Shown here in pieces: positions 25,724 through 35,669 of a stretch of 64,000 bases of DNA (positions within the stretch are counted from its first letter, which is position 1; each line of letters begins with the position of its first letter). The stretch comes from Empedobacter sp036647415 (lineage in GTDB: Bacteria > Bacteroidota > Bacteroidia > Flavobacteriales > Weeksellaceae). Where the stretch lies: the NCBI RefSeq assembly GCF_036647415.1, contig NZ_JAVXKG010000007.1:46475-110474 (forward strand), in the 5' to 3' direction. The translations under genes and the position numbers were made by a program. The notes under the pieces were generated by a model. It ran no database searches. It was given only the letters and a program-made list of their open reading frames with translations, and was not told the origin of the DNA.

Positions 25724-27007
25724 TTAGATTTCGAATGAACGAACTGCATCTAATGTTTTATTGATTTCGGCATCTTTTATAGCATCAGAAATAAACCACG
25801 TTTCATAGCCAGAAGGCGCAATGTAAACTTCGTTTGTTAATAAATGATGAAAGAACTTATTGAATCTTTCGTGATTACATTTTGTTGCATCAGAAAAATT
25901 ATTGATTGATGTTTGTTCTGTAAAAAATACCGACATCATAGATCCTAAACGGTTGATATGATTTGGAATTCCTTTTTCAGCAAATATTTTAGAAATTTCT
26001 ATATCTAAAGTTTCAGTTGCTTTATCAATACGATTGAATAATTCTCTATCATTATTAATAATATTCAAAGTTGTGATACCAGCACGCATCGCAATTGGAT
26101 TTCCTGATAAAGTTCCTGCTTGATAAACAGGACCAAGAGGAGCAAGGTGATTCATAATTTCTCTGCGAGCAGCAAAAGCTCCAACAGGAAAACCACCACC
26201 AATTACTTTACCAAAAGTCACAATATCAGCATTGATGTTTAAACGTTCTTGCGAACCTCCCATCGCTTGACGGAAACCTGTCATAACTTCATCAAAAATT
26301 AATAAAGCACCGTTTTCATCACAAATTTGTCTTAATCCTTCTAAGAAACCTTTTTCAGGAACAATACATCCCATGTTTCCAGCGATTGGCTCAACAATAA
26401 TAGCAGCGATTTCGTTTTTATTTTGTTCGAATAAAGTTTTCACTTCATCCAAATTATTATATTCAGCAAGTAATGTGTCTTTCGCAGTTCCTTGCGTAAC
26501 TCCAGGAGAATTAGGATTACCAAAAGTTGCAGCACCAGAACCAGCTTTAATCAAAAATGAATCTGAATGACCATGATAACAACCTTCAAATTTTACAATT
26601 TTATCACGATTTGTATAACCTCTTGCCAAACGAATTGCAGACATACAGGCTTCTGTACCAGAATTTACCATACGAACCATATCGATATTTGGAACAACAG
26701 AAATAATTAATTTTGCAATTTCCGTTTCCAATTCGGTTGGTGTACCAAAAGAAAAACCATTTTTCATTTGCTCAACTGTCGCTTCCAAAACACGTGAATC
26801 TGTGTGCCCAATAATCATTGGTCCCCAAGAATTAATGTAATCTACATAAGCACGTCCATCTTCATCATAAATATAAGCACCTTCGGCTTTTTTGATAAAA
26901 ATTGGTGTTCCACCAACAGATTTGAATGCACGAACAGGAGAATTTACACCTCCAGGAATATAGTCTTGCGCGTCTTTGAATAGTGCGCTACTTCTTTGAT
27001 ACAACAT
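25724..27007 (-). CDS. hemL: Glutamate-1-semialdehyde 2,1-aminomutase
   Basis: 427 residues, full length. A PLP enzyme of aminotransferase class III that converts glutamate-1-semialdehyde to 5-aminolevulinate in the C5 heme pathway. Seen in the sequence: IPGGVNSPVRAF near the N-terminus, the GSGAATFGNPNSPGV gating loop typical of HemL rather than other class III enzymes, the Asp of IFDEVMTGFR, and the PLP lysine in VTFGKVIGGGFP (about residue 265). Monocistronic here; no other heme gene is adjacent. Confidence 0.96.
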   Translation of the reverse strand: MLYQRSSALFKDAQDYIPGGVNSPVRAFKSVGGTPIFIKKAEGAYIYDEDGRAYVDYINSWGPMIIGHTDSRVLEATVEQMKNGFSFGTPTELETEIAKLIISVVPNIDMVRMVNSGTEACMSAIRLARGYTNRDKIVKFEGCYHGHSDSFLIKAGSGAATFGNPNSPGVTQGTAKDTLLAEYNNLDEVKTLFEQNKNEIAAIIVEPIAGNMGCIVPEKGFLEGLRQICDENGALLIFDEVMTGFRQAMGGSQERLNINADIVTFGKVIGGGFPVGAFAARREIMNHLAPLGPVYQAGTLSGNPIAMRAGITTLNIINNDRELFNRIDKATETLDIEISKIFAEKGIPNHINRLGSMMSVFFTEQTSINNFSDATKCNHERFNKFFHHLLTNEVYIAPSGYETWFISDAIKDAEINKTLDAVRSFEI

Positions 27008-27070
27008 AATTTTTTTACAAATAGTTATACAAATTTACTGAATCTTCAACAAACTAAGAACTGATTTTGG

Positions 27071-30000
27071 TTAGATTGTTATTTTTTGAGAAGATTTATT
27101 TTCTAAATATTCAATTAAAGTTTTAATGATTTTATTTTCTTTTAAGATGGCTTGATTTCCGATCAAAAATAACTGTTCTTTTGCACGAGTCAAAGCTACA
27201 TTCAGCTTTCTATCTACATTTCCTTGATCGTTCATATTTACCAAAGCGTTGAGTTGAGAATGATATGTCACCGCAAAACTATACAAAATTATATCGCGTT
27301 GACTTCCTTGATAACGCTCAACTGTATCAACCGTAATTTGCTCAAAATTTGGAACATTTGCTAATTCTAATTTTTGCTTTATCAATGCAATTTGATTACG
27401 AAAAGGCGCAATAATTCCGATTGTTTTTTTAGAATCAAAAGGCTTGTTGTTTAATTGATAAAGTGACATAATTTCTTTTACAAAATTTACAATCAAATCT
27501 GCTTCTTGAACATTAGTTTGAGGCAAATAAGGATTTTCTTCTACATTAACAAAACCAAAACGATGTGTAGAAATATAATGCTGAATTTGATTATTTTCAT
27601 CACTGTTTTCAAAATATAAATCCGCACGTTGACGATTTAATTCTTGCTTTATTTCATCATTCAAATTCGGAATATCGTACGCCACATTTAATTTTCCATC
27701 ATAAAAATGTTGATTCGGAAAATCTGCAATTTCAGCATGCATACGACCTTGATAGGTTAATTGATCGAAAGCATTTTCGAGTTTATTTCGGTCACAAAAT
27801 TCGTACAATCGTTCAAAAATTGAATTTTTACGGTTTAATAAACCAATATTTTCTAACAATTCATTGTTTGTCTTTGCTAATTCCGGATTTTGAAGAACAA
27901 TTGCTGGCAATTGTTTGTGGTCGCCAATCATAATGAAACGCTCTGCTTTAGGCAAAATTCCAACAATTTGTGGTTCTAAAATCTGAGATGCTTCATCAAT
28001 AATAATCGTATCAAATTTCTTTAATTTTAGAATATCATTTTTACTGGAAATTGATGCAACTGTCGAAACAAAAATGCGTTGATTTTTTATAATATCTTGA
28101 ATCGTTTTTCGTGAAAATCGTTCTCCTTTTTCGCTTAATTCTATATCTTTTTGTTCAATAATTTTATTTAGTAAATTTTGATGAAATTCATTAGAAGTTG
28201 ACAATTCGTTCCCAATTCTGATGAATTTTTGCTCAATTTGGTCAGAAATTGCAGAGTTTACAGCTTCACACAATTCATCAACAGCACGATTTGTATACGC
28301 TAAAAGTAGAATATTACAATCCTGTTTTTCATAAATTTCTTTGACTAATTCTTTGATAATAATTGACGTTTTTCCCGTTCCTGGAGGTCCATTTAACAAA
28401 AAATAATCTTTTGCTGAAAGTGCTTTTTTCAGAATTCGATTTTGTTCATCAGATAAATTTTCATTAAAATAAGTATAATCCAACTCATTTTCTGGATTAC
28501 GTTGCGTCAAAATCAAATCTTTTTTCGCCTTAGAAGAATGTATTAATCCATACAAATTTCTGTACATCGAAATAAAAGAAGAATCCATAAAATCACGCTC
28601 TAACGCCCATTTTCCTGAATTGTCAAACGATTCGAAAAAGTGAGTATTTGGTTGCTGATAACGAAATCTCAATACAATATATTCGCGAGAAATACTCTTT
28701 ATTGTGCATTTAAAAACCTGATTGGTTAGCACCGAATCGGTAAAATTATTTCTTGGATATAAAAGACAAATATCTCCTTCGCGAATTGATATAAAATCAT
28801 TTGCAGAATTGGTTCTTTTTAATTTTATTTCACGTTTTGGATCAGAAATATAATTTTCTACGATTTCTAAATCATAAATAATCTCGAAATTGGTGTTTTT
28901 TTCTTCAAAAGAATTTAACCACAAACTTGCTAAACCATTATTGTTTGTAGATTGTCCCAAACCAAGTTTCGCCATATATTGCTCTTTCGCTATAAAATTG
29001 GTAAAAGAGTGGAAGTAAGCCTTCTCTAACGGCGAACTATTTTTTATTGGATAAATAAATTTATCTAATTGCTCTTCTAATAATTCTTTGAATCTTGGAT
29101 TGATTTTTTTCTGAATAAAATTAGCTGGTTTAATTGAATAAATTGTTGATTCAATATCTGTTAATGAATGATTTGCTAAACGATTTTCATTAATAATAAT
29201 TCTATTTCGTAAATCTAAAATGCGTTGAACACGATTCAAAGTAGGAACGTCAAAACGTAAATTTCCTTGATAAACTTTTGAATAAAAAATAAAACCTTCG
29301 GTATTTTTGGTAACATCTTTAAATTCTAAATCATACAAAACGCCAATAATTTGGTAATACAAAAATAACTGCGTTGCATGATTTGGTTTCACACTTTTAC
29401 CATCATCTGGAAATGGTGCACCACCAGATTTTAACTCAATAATTTTATTTTTTCCGTCAGAATTTAAGTCTAAAAAATCTAAACGTCCCTGAATTCCGTA
29501 TTGTTCACATAAAAATGAAGGTTCTATTAATGCACGATCTAACGAAATATCATATTTCTTAAAATCCTCAACAATAACTTTTTGTATACGGTCAAAATGA
29601 CCTTTTGCTTCCGCATAATAATCTTTCAAATCCTGTGGATTCGCCAAATCTCGACAAGCTGTATATTCTAACGGATAATTTTTGAAATCTTTTTTGAAAA
29701 TATCATCAAAATTAGTTTTTTCTATATTTTCTGTAGAAAAATGATCGACAACCGAATTAGCAAAATTTCCTAAACGTATGTGTTTGGAATTTGGTGCTTC
29801 TTCAAATTTTTTCTGAATATAATGTAATTCTGTCGTTCCATAATCCTGAAAACATTCGGCAATTGCCGAAATATCAACCAAATAATCAGGTTCTAAAATG
29901 ATAAATCGTGGATGATAAATTCCCTCATCATCAATGGTAGAATTGACCAAATTAAGTTGCGCGCCAATCCAAAAATCCTGAGTAGATTTGAAATTCTCGT

Positions 30001-30517
30001 TCACACCATCTTCATCAATTTGTACTGTAATATATTCGTCAGTTTCGTTGTCTTCGTGATCGCAAATCAGACAATCTCGTTTAATTTCAATAATCTGAAC
30101 GCGCAATTTTTTAATTCGATTTCGAGAAATTATTTTATTGGTATAAAATTCTTTTTCAGGAAAATAATAAATGATTTCTGCTGGAATTAAAACATCATAA
30201 ATTGACGAAATAAATTCGATAACATATTTATAATGTGTATAATATTCGTGTTCTGTCGGTTCGTATTTTTCGCTCAAAATTCGTTGAGCAGTTTTACGAA
30301 AAGAATGAATTTTTGTCGAAACTTTGTATTGATTAGCAATGAAAGACAACTTCGAGAAAAAGTTAGAAAATTGTAATGCTTCATTTTTCGTAATTTCAAA
30401 TGCAATCGTTTCTACCAGACGCTTTAAATCAAGATATTTTGACGTTATTGGTTTATTAGAAAGTTGTATTTGTAATGCTTCATTAAGGTAATTATTTCCT
30501 AATTCTTCAGATTTCAC
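27071..30517 (-). CDS. Dna2-like nuclease-helicase (PD-(D/E)xK nuclease fused to SF1 helicase)
   Basis: 1148 residues. An N-terminal region of unknown fold is followed by a RecB/Cas4-type nuclease: GRLDFLDL (Asp347) and IELKSGG (Glu361, Lys363). An SF1B helicase of the Dna2/Upf1 group follows: Walker A GPPGTGKT (710-717), Walker B IIIDEASQ (Asp841, Glu842), DHKQLPAIV, YQGRMH, and motif VI VALTRAKEQLF. It should unwind and cut DNA in repair or end processing; a defence role is possible but the neighbourhood does not demand it. The start is GTG at 30517: a -7 box 16 bp upstream leaves no room for an earlier start. Confidence 0.88.
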   Translation of the reverse strand: MKSEELGNNYLNEALQIQLSNKPITSKYLDLKRLVETIAFEITKNEALQFSNFFSKLSFIANQYKVSTKIHSFRKTAQRILSEKYEPTEHEYYTHYKYVIEFISSIYDVLIPAEIIYYFPEKEFYTNKIISRNRIKKLRVQIIEIKRDCLICDHEDNETDEYITVQIDEDGVNENFKSTQDFWIGAQLNLVNSTIDDEGIYHPRFIILEPDYLVDISAIAECFQDYGTTELHYIQKKFEEAPNSKHIRLGNFANSVVDHFSTENIEKTNFDDIFKKDFKNYPLEYTACRDLANPQDLKDYYAEAKGHFDRIQKVIVEDFKKYDISLDRALIEPSFLCEQYGIQGRLDFLDLNSDGKNKIIELKSGGAPFPDDGKSVKPNHATQLFLYYQIIGVLYDLEFKDVTKNTEGFIFYSKVYQGNLRFDVPTLNRVQRILDLRNRIIINENRLANHSLTDIESTIYSIKPANFIQKKINPRFKELLEEQLDKFIYPIKNSSPLEKAYFHSFTNFIAKEQYMAKLGLGQSTNNNGLASLWLNSFEEKNTNFEIIYDLEIVENYISDPKREIKLKRTNSANDFISIREGDICLLYPRNNFTDSVLTNQVFKCTIKSISREYIVLRFRYQQPNTHFFESFDNSGKWALERDFMDSSFISMYRNLYGLIHSSKAKKDLILTQRNPENELDYTYFNENLSDEQNRILKKALSAKDYFLLNGPPGTGKTSIIIKELVKEIYEKQDCNILLLAYTNRAVDELCEAVNSAISDQIEQKFIRIGNELSTSNEFHQNLLNKIIEQKDIELSEKGERFSRKTIQDIIKNQRIFVSTVASISSKNDILKLKKFDTIIIDEASQILEPQIVGILPKAERFIMIGDHKQLPAIVLQNPELAKTNNELLENIGLLNRKNSIFERLYEFCDRNKLENAFDQLTYQGRMHAEIADFPNQHFYDGKLNVAYDIPNLNDEIKQELNRQRADLYFENSDENNQIQHYISTHRFGFVNVEENPYLPQTNVQEADLIVNFVKEIMSLYQLNNKPFDSKKTIGIIAPFRNQIALIKQKLELANVPNFEQITVDTVERYQGSQRDIILYSFAVTYHSQLNALVNMNDQGNVDRKLNVALTRAKEQLFLIGNQAILKENKIIKTLIEYLENKSSQKITI

Positions 30518-30532
30518 GGCGATTAAATTTGT

Positions 30533-30541
30533 GCAAAATTA
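30533..30541 (-). promoter_or_regulatory. -7 promoter element for the Dna2-like gene
   Basis: Minus strand reads TAATTTTGC, an exact TAnnTTTGC match, 16 bp before the GTG start; it implies a leader of about ten bases. Confidence 0.65.
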
Positions 30542-30554
30542 ATCAATTTATGTT

Positions 30555-31370
30555 TTAATCCCACGTTTTCCAATCTTCACTTGTAAACGACCATTCTGGC
30601 GTATTAATTTTTCCTTCTTGAACTTTATACCAAGGATTATTTTTATCAGTCAATGGATTATTAAGAATTTGTAGTTCTTGTGCTGGCATATAGCTTTGCG
30701 CAAGCAAAACAATTTTATCTCCATTTTTATTTTTAGCCAAATCGACCACAATTACAGCATGTCCAAAAGGATTTCCTTTTTGAATTAGAATATCACCAAT
30801 TGTAATATTTTTGTAATTAACTGAATTTAATTGCTCTTTTAGCGAAGCTGTATTTGCATAACTAAAGACATATTCTAAATATTTCCAATAATTTTCTTTT
30901 GAAAAATCATTTTTAGCAAAATCTAAAAAATAACGAGGTTTTCCATCGGATAGAAAGTTAAAAGAGATTTCATCATAACGTTTTTGTTGGTAGAGATAAT
31001 CAGCTCTCAAACGCATTGTAGCATCTGCACATTGGTGTAAATCTTTGTTCCCAATTGGCAAATCAATTACCGCGTTATATACATTATTTATTGGTTTTTC
31101 TTTTCTATTATAATATTGCACAAGTGTTCCGAATTCTTTCAATTGGAGATTTTGTAGAAAATATCCAAATTCTTTTTGATTATAATTTTCTCTTTTAAAA
31201 CCTTTTGGAACGGAGAATCTATCTATAATAATATTTTCTTTTTCGTTGATAAAACTTTCTTTTTCAACAATTTTTGGAATAGAATTTTGATTATTTTCTA
31301 AACGAGTTGATTTTCCATCTTTACAACTAAAGATGAAAAATGGTATTATGAAGTAGATGTATTTTTTCAA
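30555..31370 (-). CDS. DUF4846 lipoprotein
   Basis: 271 residues. A lipoprotein signal ends at the Cys of FFIFSC (residue 16). The rest matches DUF4846: INNVYNAVIDLPIGNKDLHQ, CADATMRLRADYLY, and a C-terminal GNPFGHAVIVVD that resembles an NlpC/P60-like strand with its histidine. Family function unknown; periplasmic. It starts 1 bp after the stop of a glyoxalase-like gene, so the two are co-transcribed. Confidence 0.85.
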   Translation of the reverse strand: MKKYIYFIIPFFIFSCKDGKSTRLENNQNSIPKIVEKESFINEKENIIIDRFSVPKGFKRENYNQKEFGYFLQNLQLKEFGTLVQYYNRKEKPINNVYNAVIDLPIGNKDLHQCADATMRLRADYLYQQKRYDEISFNFLSDGKPRYFLDFAKNDFSKENYWKYLEYVFSYANTASLKEQLNSVNYKNITIGDILIQKGNPFGHAVIVVDLAKNKNGDKIVLLAQSYMPAQELQILNNPLTDKNNPWYKVQEGKINTPEWSFTSEDWKTWD

Positions 31371-31371
31371 G

Positions 31372-31758
31372 TTATTTAATTTTTAAAGATGAAATAATCA
31401 CAACAAAACCATCAGGATCTTTTATGGAAATTCCATTCGTATTCCAATACGGATTTTTAGAAATAATGATTTCTATTTGGTTAATTTCCAAACGCTCAAT
31501 AATTGCATCATACTCATATTGTGATTCTGGATAAAAAACCAAACAATCGTCTTCATCAAATTGATGATTTACTTCTTCATGTGTTGTTGTAAATTCTAAA
31601 TGCCAATCTTTATACGGTTTTCCGATAAAAATTCCATCGTAATTAGAATGATTTTTGAAATCTCCAAGAATTTCTAAACCAATTATTTTAGTGTAAAACT
31701 CAGAAATTTCTTCTATTTTATTTGTATGTCGCGCTACCCTAAATTGCATAAAATTCAC
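31372..31758 (-). CDS. VOC-family (glyoxalase-fold) protein
   Basis: 128 residues with two beta-alpha-beta-beta-beta units: FRVARHTNKIEEISEFYTKI at the start and ISIKDPDGFVVIISS at the end, typical of the vicinal-oxygen-chelate superfamily. His11 and the terminal region could supply metal ligands. Substrate unknown; such proteins act in glyoxal detoxification, ring cleavage or antibiotic binding. First gene of a two-gene unit with the DUF4846 lipoprotein. Confidence 0.8.
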   Translation of the reverse strand: MNFMQFRVARHTNKIEEISEFYTKIIGLEILGDFKNHSNYDGIFIGKPYKDWHLEFTTTHEEVNHQFDEDDCLVFYPESQYEYDAIIERLEINQIEIIISKNPYWNTNGISIKDPDGFVVIISSLKIK

Positions 31759-31815
31759 TATTATTATTGATTGAAAATTAGTATATTTTATTGAATTTTA
31801 TAGAAATATTTAATC

Positions 31816-32031
31816 ATGTTCAAACAAAATCGATATACAAAACTTTTTATCTGTTCGCTCTGTGTTTTTATTATAGGGATATTCTCGACCGGATATGGCT
31901 ATAATTTAGATTATAACAAAAACGATTATGGTATATATTTTTTACTTGTAGGATTTCTTTTCATCATCATAGGATTTATAGTCGGTGTATTTAGTTTAAT
32001 AAAAGGATTTGTAAAAATATATCGAAAATAA
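31816..32031 (+). CDS. Small two-helix membrane protein
   Basis: 71 residues, two hydrophobic helices (about 8-29 and 42-64) joined by a short Asn/Asp-rich loop, basic at both ends. No family recognised. Followed 44 bp later by a secreted protein gene on the same strand. Confidence 0.55.
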   Translation: MFKQNRYTKLFICSLCVFIIGIFSTGYGYNLDYNKNDYGIYFLLVGFLFIIIGFIVGVFSLIKGFVKIYRK

Positions 32032-32075
32032 ATACTTTAATTTTACTCATATAGTTTATATAAAAATTGATTTAG

Positions 32076-32606
32076 ATGAAAAAAATAGTATTCTTTTTCG
32101 TACTCGTAACATTTTCTGTGATGACTTCTTTTGCTCAGAAAAATGATAAAGTTAAAAGTGAAGAAATCAAAACAATCAAAACAAATTTTAGTCGAATTAA
32201 TTCAATTAAAAATTGGACAAAAATAAAAGAAGTTGAAACTGATGATTCAACCGAAGGTGGTTTTATAAATTATTATTTTTTGAACGATAAATTAGAAAAA
32301 ATTGTGGTTCGAAAGTTTGGAGAATCTGGACAATATTTGGCTGAATATTATCTGCAAAATAATAAAATTTCGTTCTTATTTGAGAAAGATATGACGTACA
32401 ATGTTCCGTTTTATAGGAAAGAATTTGACTATGATAAGTCTGAAATAGAGGAGAATCGTTATTATTTTGTAAAGAATGAGTTGGTTAATTTGAAAAGTAA
32501 TTTAGATTGTGGCGCTCCTTTTGCAAATTATTATTTGGAAGAAGAACAAAAACGTGTGATGAAAGATTTTAATGATTTATTGAAAAATAGTAAATTGGCA
32601 AAATAG
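32076..32606 (+). CDS. Hypothetical secreted protein
   Basis: 176 residues with a clear signal peptide cut near SFAQ (residue 20). The mature part is charged and beta-rich with alternating aromatic residues (YYFLNDKLEKIVVRKFGESGQYLAEYYL), suggesting a small periplasmic beta protein. No family recognised. A repeat element starts 28 bp after the stop. Confidence 0.6.
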   Translation: MKKIVFFFVLVTFSVMTSFAQKNDKVKSEEIKTIKTNFSRINSIKNWTKIKEVETDDSTEGGFINYYFLNDKLEKIVVRKFGESGQYLAEYYLQNNKISFLFEKDMTYNVPFYRKEFDYDKSEIEENRYYFVKNELVNLKSNLDCGAPFANYYLEEEQKRVMKDFNDLLKNSKLAK

Positions 32607-32633
32607 GTTTATTTGTAATTCTAACTATAATAT

Positions 32634-32735
32634 AAAATAGGCTGTCTCAAAAATAGAAAACTGTCATCCTGAGCTTGTCGAAGGATTTGTTTAAACATAA
32701 CAAAAACGAAAAGATAATTTGAGAGAACCTATTTT
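32634..32735. mobile_element. MITE-like element (102 bp) with terminal inverted repeats
   Basis: The ends AAAATAGGCTGTCTCAAA and, inverted, AAAATAGGTTCTCTCAAA match at 16 of 18 positions; GGCTGTCTC resembles ends of known insertion sequences. Inside is the dispersed motif GTCATCCTGAGCTTGTCGA (32663-32681), which recurs in modified form at 38102 and 38247. No target duplication was found. It may also end transcription between convergent genes. Confidence 0.6.
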
Positions 32736-32740
32736 AATTT

Positions 32741-33298
32741 TTAATACACTTCTTCTTTTGTGAAAAAGACGGTATCATTATCTTTTTTAAACTTTAATTC
32801 GTAATAACAAATTGTATATTCGTCGGACTTTCCGTAAGTTTCGAGAATAAAATTATCCTTAAAGCGATAATTCCGATTGGTTTTATTTTTGGCATTAGAG
32901 CCTAATTCTTCTTTTAGATTTAATGACTTTGGAGAAACAGTAAACCGAGAATCAGACTCGATACGTTTTATAATTGTATTGACATCAAAAGTATCCATTA
33001 TCAAAACTGTTTTTTGCTTCATATTTTTTATTCCAGAAATATCATTTGAAACAATTCTTATTGGATTTTTGAATCCAATTCCTGCTTGATGTAAGTCATT
33101 TTTTAAATTATCGTTAGAATACATTTGGCTTCTGTATCCATATTTTACCATTGGAACTACAATAATTAAAAACATAATCAAGCTAATAATCATTGCAGCT
33201 TTGTTGTAACCAGCCATTTTCAGTCCATAATAAATAAATGGAATTAAGATTAATAATACAATTCCGAAAATTACAACAGCTATTAAACCTGATTCCAT
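32741..33298 (-). CDS. Hypothetical membrane protein coupled to ligA
   Basis: 185 residues. Two N-terminal membrane helices (about 5-26 and 34-52), then a soluble domain of about 130 residues ending FFTKEEVY. Its ATG shares one base with the ligA stop codon, so translation is coupled. No family recognised. Confidence 0.65.
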   Translation of the reverse strand: MESGLIAVVIFGIVLLILIPFIYYGLKMAGYNKAAMIISLIMFLIIVVPMVKYGYRSQMYSNDNLKNDLHQAGIGFKNPIRIVSNDISGIKNMKQKTVLIMDTFDVNTIIKRIESDSRFTVSPKSLNLKEELGSNAKNKTNRNYRFKDNFILETYGKSDEYTICYYELKFKKDNDTVFFTKEEVY

Positions 33299-35292
33299 TA
33301 GTTATTTATCATTGTTAAAAATTCATCTTCTGTGAGTACAATTACAGTTCCTATTTCTTCTGCTTTTTTTAGTTTGCTACCGGCTTTATCTCCAGCAATC
33401 AAATAATTAAGATTTTTAGAAACTGCCGAAATATTTTTCCCGCCGTGGTCTTCAACCATTTTTTGTGCATCAGTACGATTAAATTTTGTCAAAGTTCCTG
33501 TAAACAAAAAAGTTTTACCTTCTAATGAATCTGACAAAGGTTTTGCCTCTTCGCCAATTTCAAAATTAAGACCATAATCGCGCAAACGGTTAATCAAAAT
33601 TTGATGTTGTTCTTCTTTGAAATATTCTTTGATAGAAATCGCAATTTTTTCTCCAACATCAGTCACAGAAACCAATTCTTCCATCGTTGCATTTATCAAT
33701 CGGTCAATAGTTTGAAAATGTTTGACTAATTTCTTCGCAACCGTTTCGCCAACGTGACGAATTCCAATTGCATACAATACTTTTTCGAAAGGTTGTTCCT
33801 TTGATTTCTCGACAGAATTAATAATATTTTGAGCTGATTTTTCTGCCATTCTATCCAACGGTAAAATATCCTCTTTTTGTAGCGTATAAAAATCTGCAAT
33901 ATTGTTCAATAATCCAGCTTTATGTAGAAGAACAGCAGTTTCGCCGCCAATACTGTCAATATCCATTGCTTTTCGCGAAACAAAATGCTCTAATTTCCCA
34001 ATGATTTGCGGTTCGCAACCATTTTCATTTGGACAATAATGATGTGCTTCACCTTCTTTACGTATCAATTCTGTACCACAAGACGGACAGTTTTTTATAA
34101 ACTCAATTTCTTTGGTTTCGGGTTGACGAACATCTGTATTAACACCGACAATTTTCGGAATAATTTCGCCTCCTTTTTCCACATAAACCATGTCTCCAAT
34201 TCGAATATCCAATTTTTTGATAATATCTTCATTGTGTACAGAAGCACGTTTTACAACCGTACCAGCCAATGAAACAGGCGCAAGATTTGCAACAGGCGTA
34301 ATTGCTCCAGTGCGTCCAACTTGATAATCAATACTCAATAATTCGGTTTCGGCAGCTTCGGCTTTAAATTTATATGCCATTGCCCAACGAGGCGATTTTG
34401 CCGTATATCCTAATTCATCTTGTTGCGAAAAAGAATTTACTTTAATTACAATTCCATCTGTTTCGTAAGGTAAGTTTTTGCGCTCGATATCCCAATGATT
34501 TACAAAAGTTAAAACTTCGTCTAAAGAGGTACACAATTTTGATGTATTCGGAATCTTAAAACCTAATTCGTCAGCAGCTTGTAGCATTTCCCATTGCGTT
34601 GTATAAGGTAAATTGTTTCCGATAAAATAATACGGAAAACATTGTAAACCACGTTTTGCAACTTCAGAATTATCTTGTAATTTCAATGAGCCTGAAGCTG
34701 TATTTCTTGGATTTGCATACAATTCTAAACCGTTATTTGCACGTTCTTCGTTAATAGAAGCAAATTTATCTAATGGAATTGTGATTTCGCCGCGCATATA
34801 AAATCGTTCGGGATAATTGCCTTTCAATTTTAATGGAACTGATTGTATTGTTCTGATATTATTGGTAATTTCATCGCCCTGCGTTCCGTCTCCACGCGTT
34901 ACAGCCTGCGTTAATTCACCATTTTCGTACAAAATAGAAATTGAAGCGCCGTCATATTTCAATTCGCAAACAAATTCTACATTTTCACCTAAAGCTTTTT
35001 CAATACGTTTTTCCCAATCTTGCAAATCTTCTACCGAATATGAATTGTCCAAAGAATACATTCTGAATTCGTGCGCAATTGTCGGGAAATTTTTTGTAAC
35101 CATTCCTCCAACACGCTGAGTAGGAGAGTTGACATCGAAAAAAATAGGATTTTCATCTTCTAATCGTTTCAATTCTTTCAATTTCAAATCAAATTCGAAA
35201 TCAGAAATCGTCGGATTATCTAAAACGTAATAATTGTAATTATGTTGAGTAAGCTCTTCGCGAAGAGCCAAAATTTTATCTTGAATTTCCAT
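33298..35292 (-). CDS. ligA: NAD-dependent DNA ligase
   Basis: 664 residues from the ATG at 35292. Joins DNA nicks using NAD, in replication and repair. Domains in order: Ia domain with HNYNYYVLDNPTISD, adenylation domain with the catalytic Lys112 (CELKYDG), OB fold, a four-cysteine zinc finger (CPSC, then YCPNENGC), helix-hairpin-helix repeats and a C-terminal BRCT domain (GKTFLFTGTLTKFNR). A longer opening at 35313 crosses the promoter box, so the internal ATG is preferred. Co-translated with a membrane protein downstream. Confidence 0.97.
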   Translation of the reverse strand: MEIQDKILALREELTQHNYNYYVLDNPTISDFEFDLKLKELKRLEDENPIFFDVNSPTQRVGGMVTKNFPTIAHEFRMYSLDNSYSVEDLQDWEKRIEKALGENVEFVCELKYDGASISILYENGELTQAVTRGDGTQGDEITNNIRTIQSVPLKLKGNYPERFYMRGEITIPLDKFASINEERANNGLELYANPRNTASGSLKLQDNSEVAKRGLQCFPYYFIGNNLPYTTQWEMLQAADELGFKIPNTSKLCTSLDEVLTFVNHWDIERKNLPYETDGIVIKVNSFSQQDELGYTAKSPRWAMAYKFKAEAAETELLSIDYQVGRTGAITPVANLAPVSLAGTVVKRASVHNEDIIKKLDIRIGDMVYVEKGGEIIPKIVGVNTDVRQPETKEIEFIKNCPSCGTELIRKEGEAHHYCPNENGCEPQIIGKLEHFVSRKAMDIDSIGGETAVLLHKAGLLNNIADFYTLQKEDILPLDRMAEKSAQNIINSVEKSKEQPFEKVLYAIGIRHVGETVAKKLVKHFQTIDRLINATMEELVSVTDVGEKIAISIKEYFKEEQHQILINRLRDYGLNFEIGEEAKPLSDSLEGKTFLFTGTLTKFNRTDAQKMVEDHGGKNISAVSKNLNYLIAGDKAGSKLKKAEEIGTVIVLTEDEFLTMINN

Positions 35293-35310
35293 TTGTAAAA
35301 TGTTACCGAA

Positions 35311-35318
35311 CAAAGATA
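35311..35318 (-). promoter_or_regulatory. -7 promoter element for ligA
   Basis: Minus strand reads TATCTTTG, 18 bp before the ATG at 35292; it decides the start. Confidence 0.65.
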
Positions 35319-35414
35319 AAAACTTGTATCAAATGGAGCAATTTTTAAAATAATTTGAATTGATTTATATTTAGGAATATTTATTGTAGAAATTAATTTA
35401 AAAAATACTTAACC

Positions 35415-35669
35415 ATGAATAATTTATTAGAAGTACTCGACACAAAATCAAAAGGATTTGAAAACACAGTTTCTATCGTAACTACTGGAGCAGCAGCAGG
35501 AATAGCTATTTCTAAAGCAATTGATAAAAATCAAAAAATTGGTGCAATTGTAGGAGTTGGAGTAGGCTTAATTGTTTATGCAATGTTTAGTCCACAATCT
35601 AAACTAAAGAAAGAAAACCAAAAATTGGAGAAACAAATTCAAAAAATAGAATCTAAAATTGAAAAATAA
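35415..35669 (+). CDS. Small membrane-associated protein
   Basis: 84 residues. Two glycine/alanine-rich hydrophobic segments (about 18-33 and 42-57), then a strongly charged C-terminal coiled coil (LKKENQKLEKQIQKIESKIEK). The layout resembles YtxH- or holin-like small envelope proteins; no firm family. Overlaps the next gene by 11 bp. Confidence 0.6.
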   Translation: MNNLLEVLDTKSKGFENTVSIVTTGAAAGIAISKAIDKNQKIGAIVGVGVGLIVYAMFSPQSKLKKENQKLEKQIQKIESKIEK

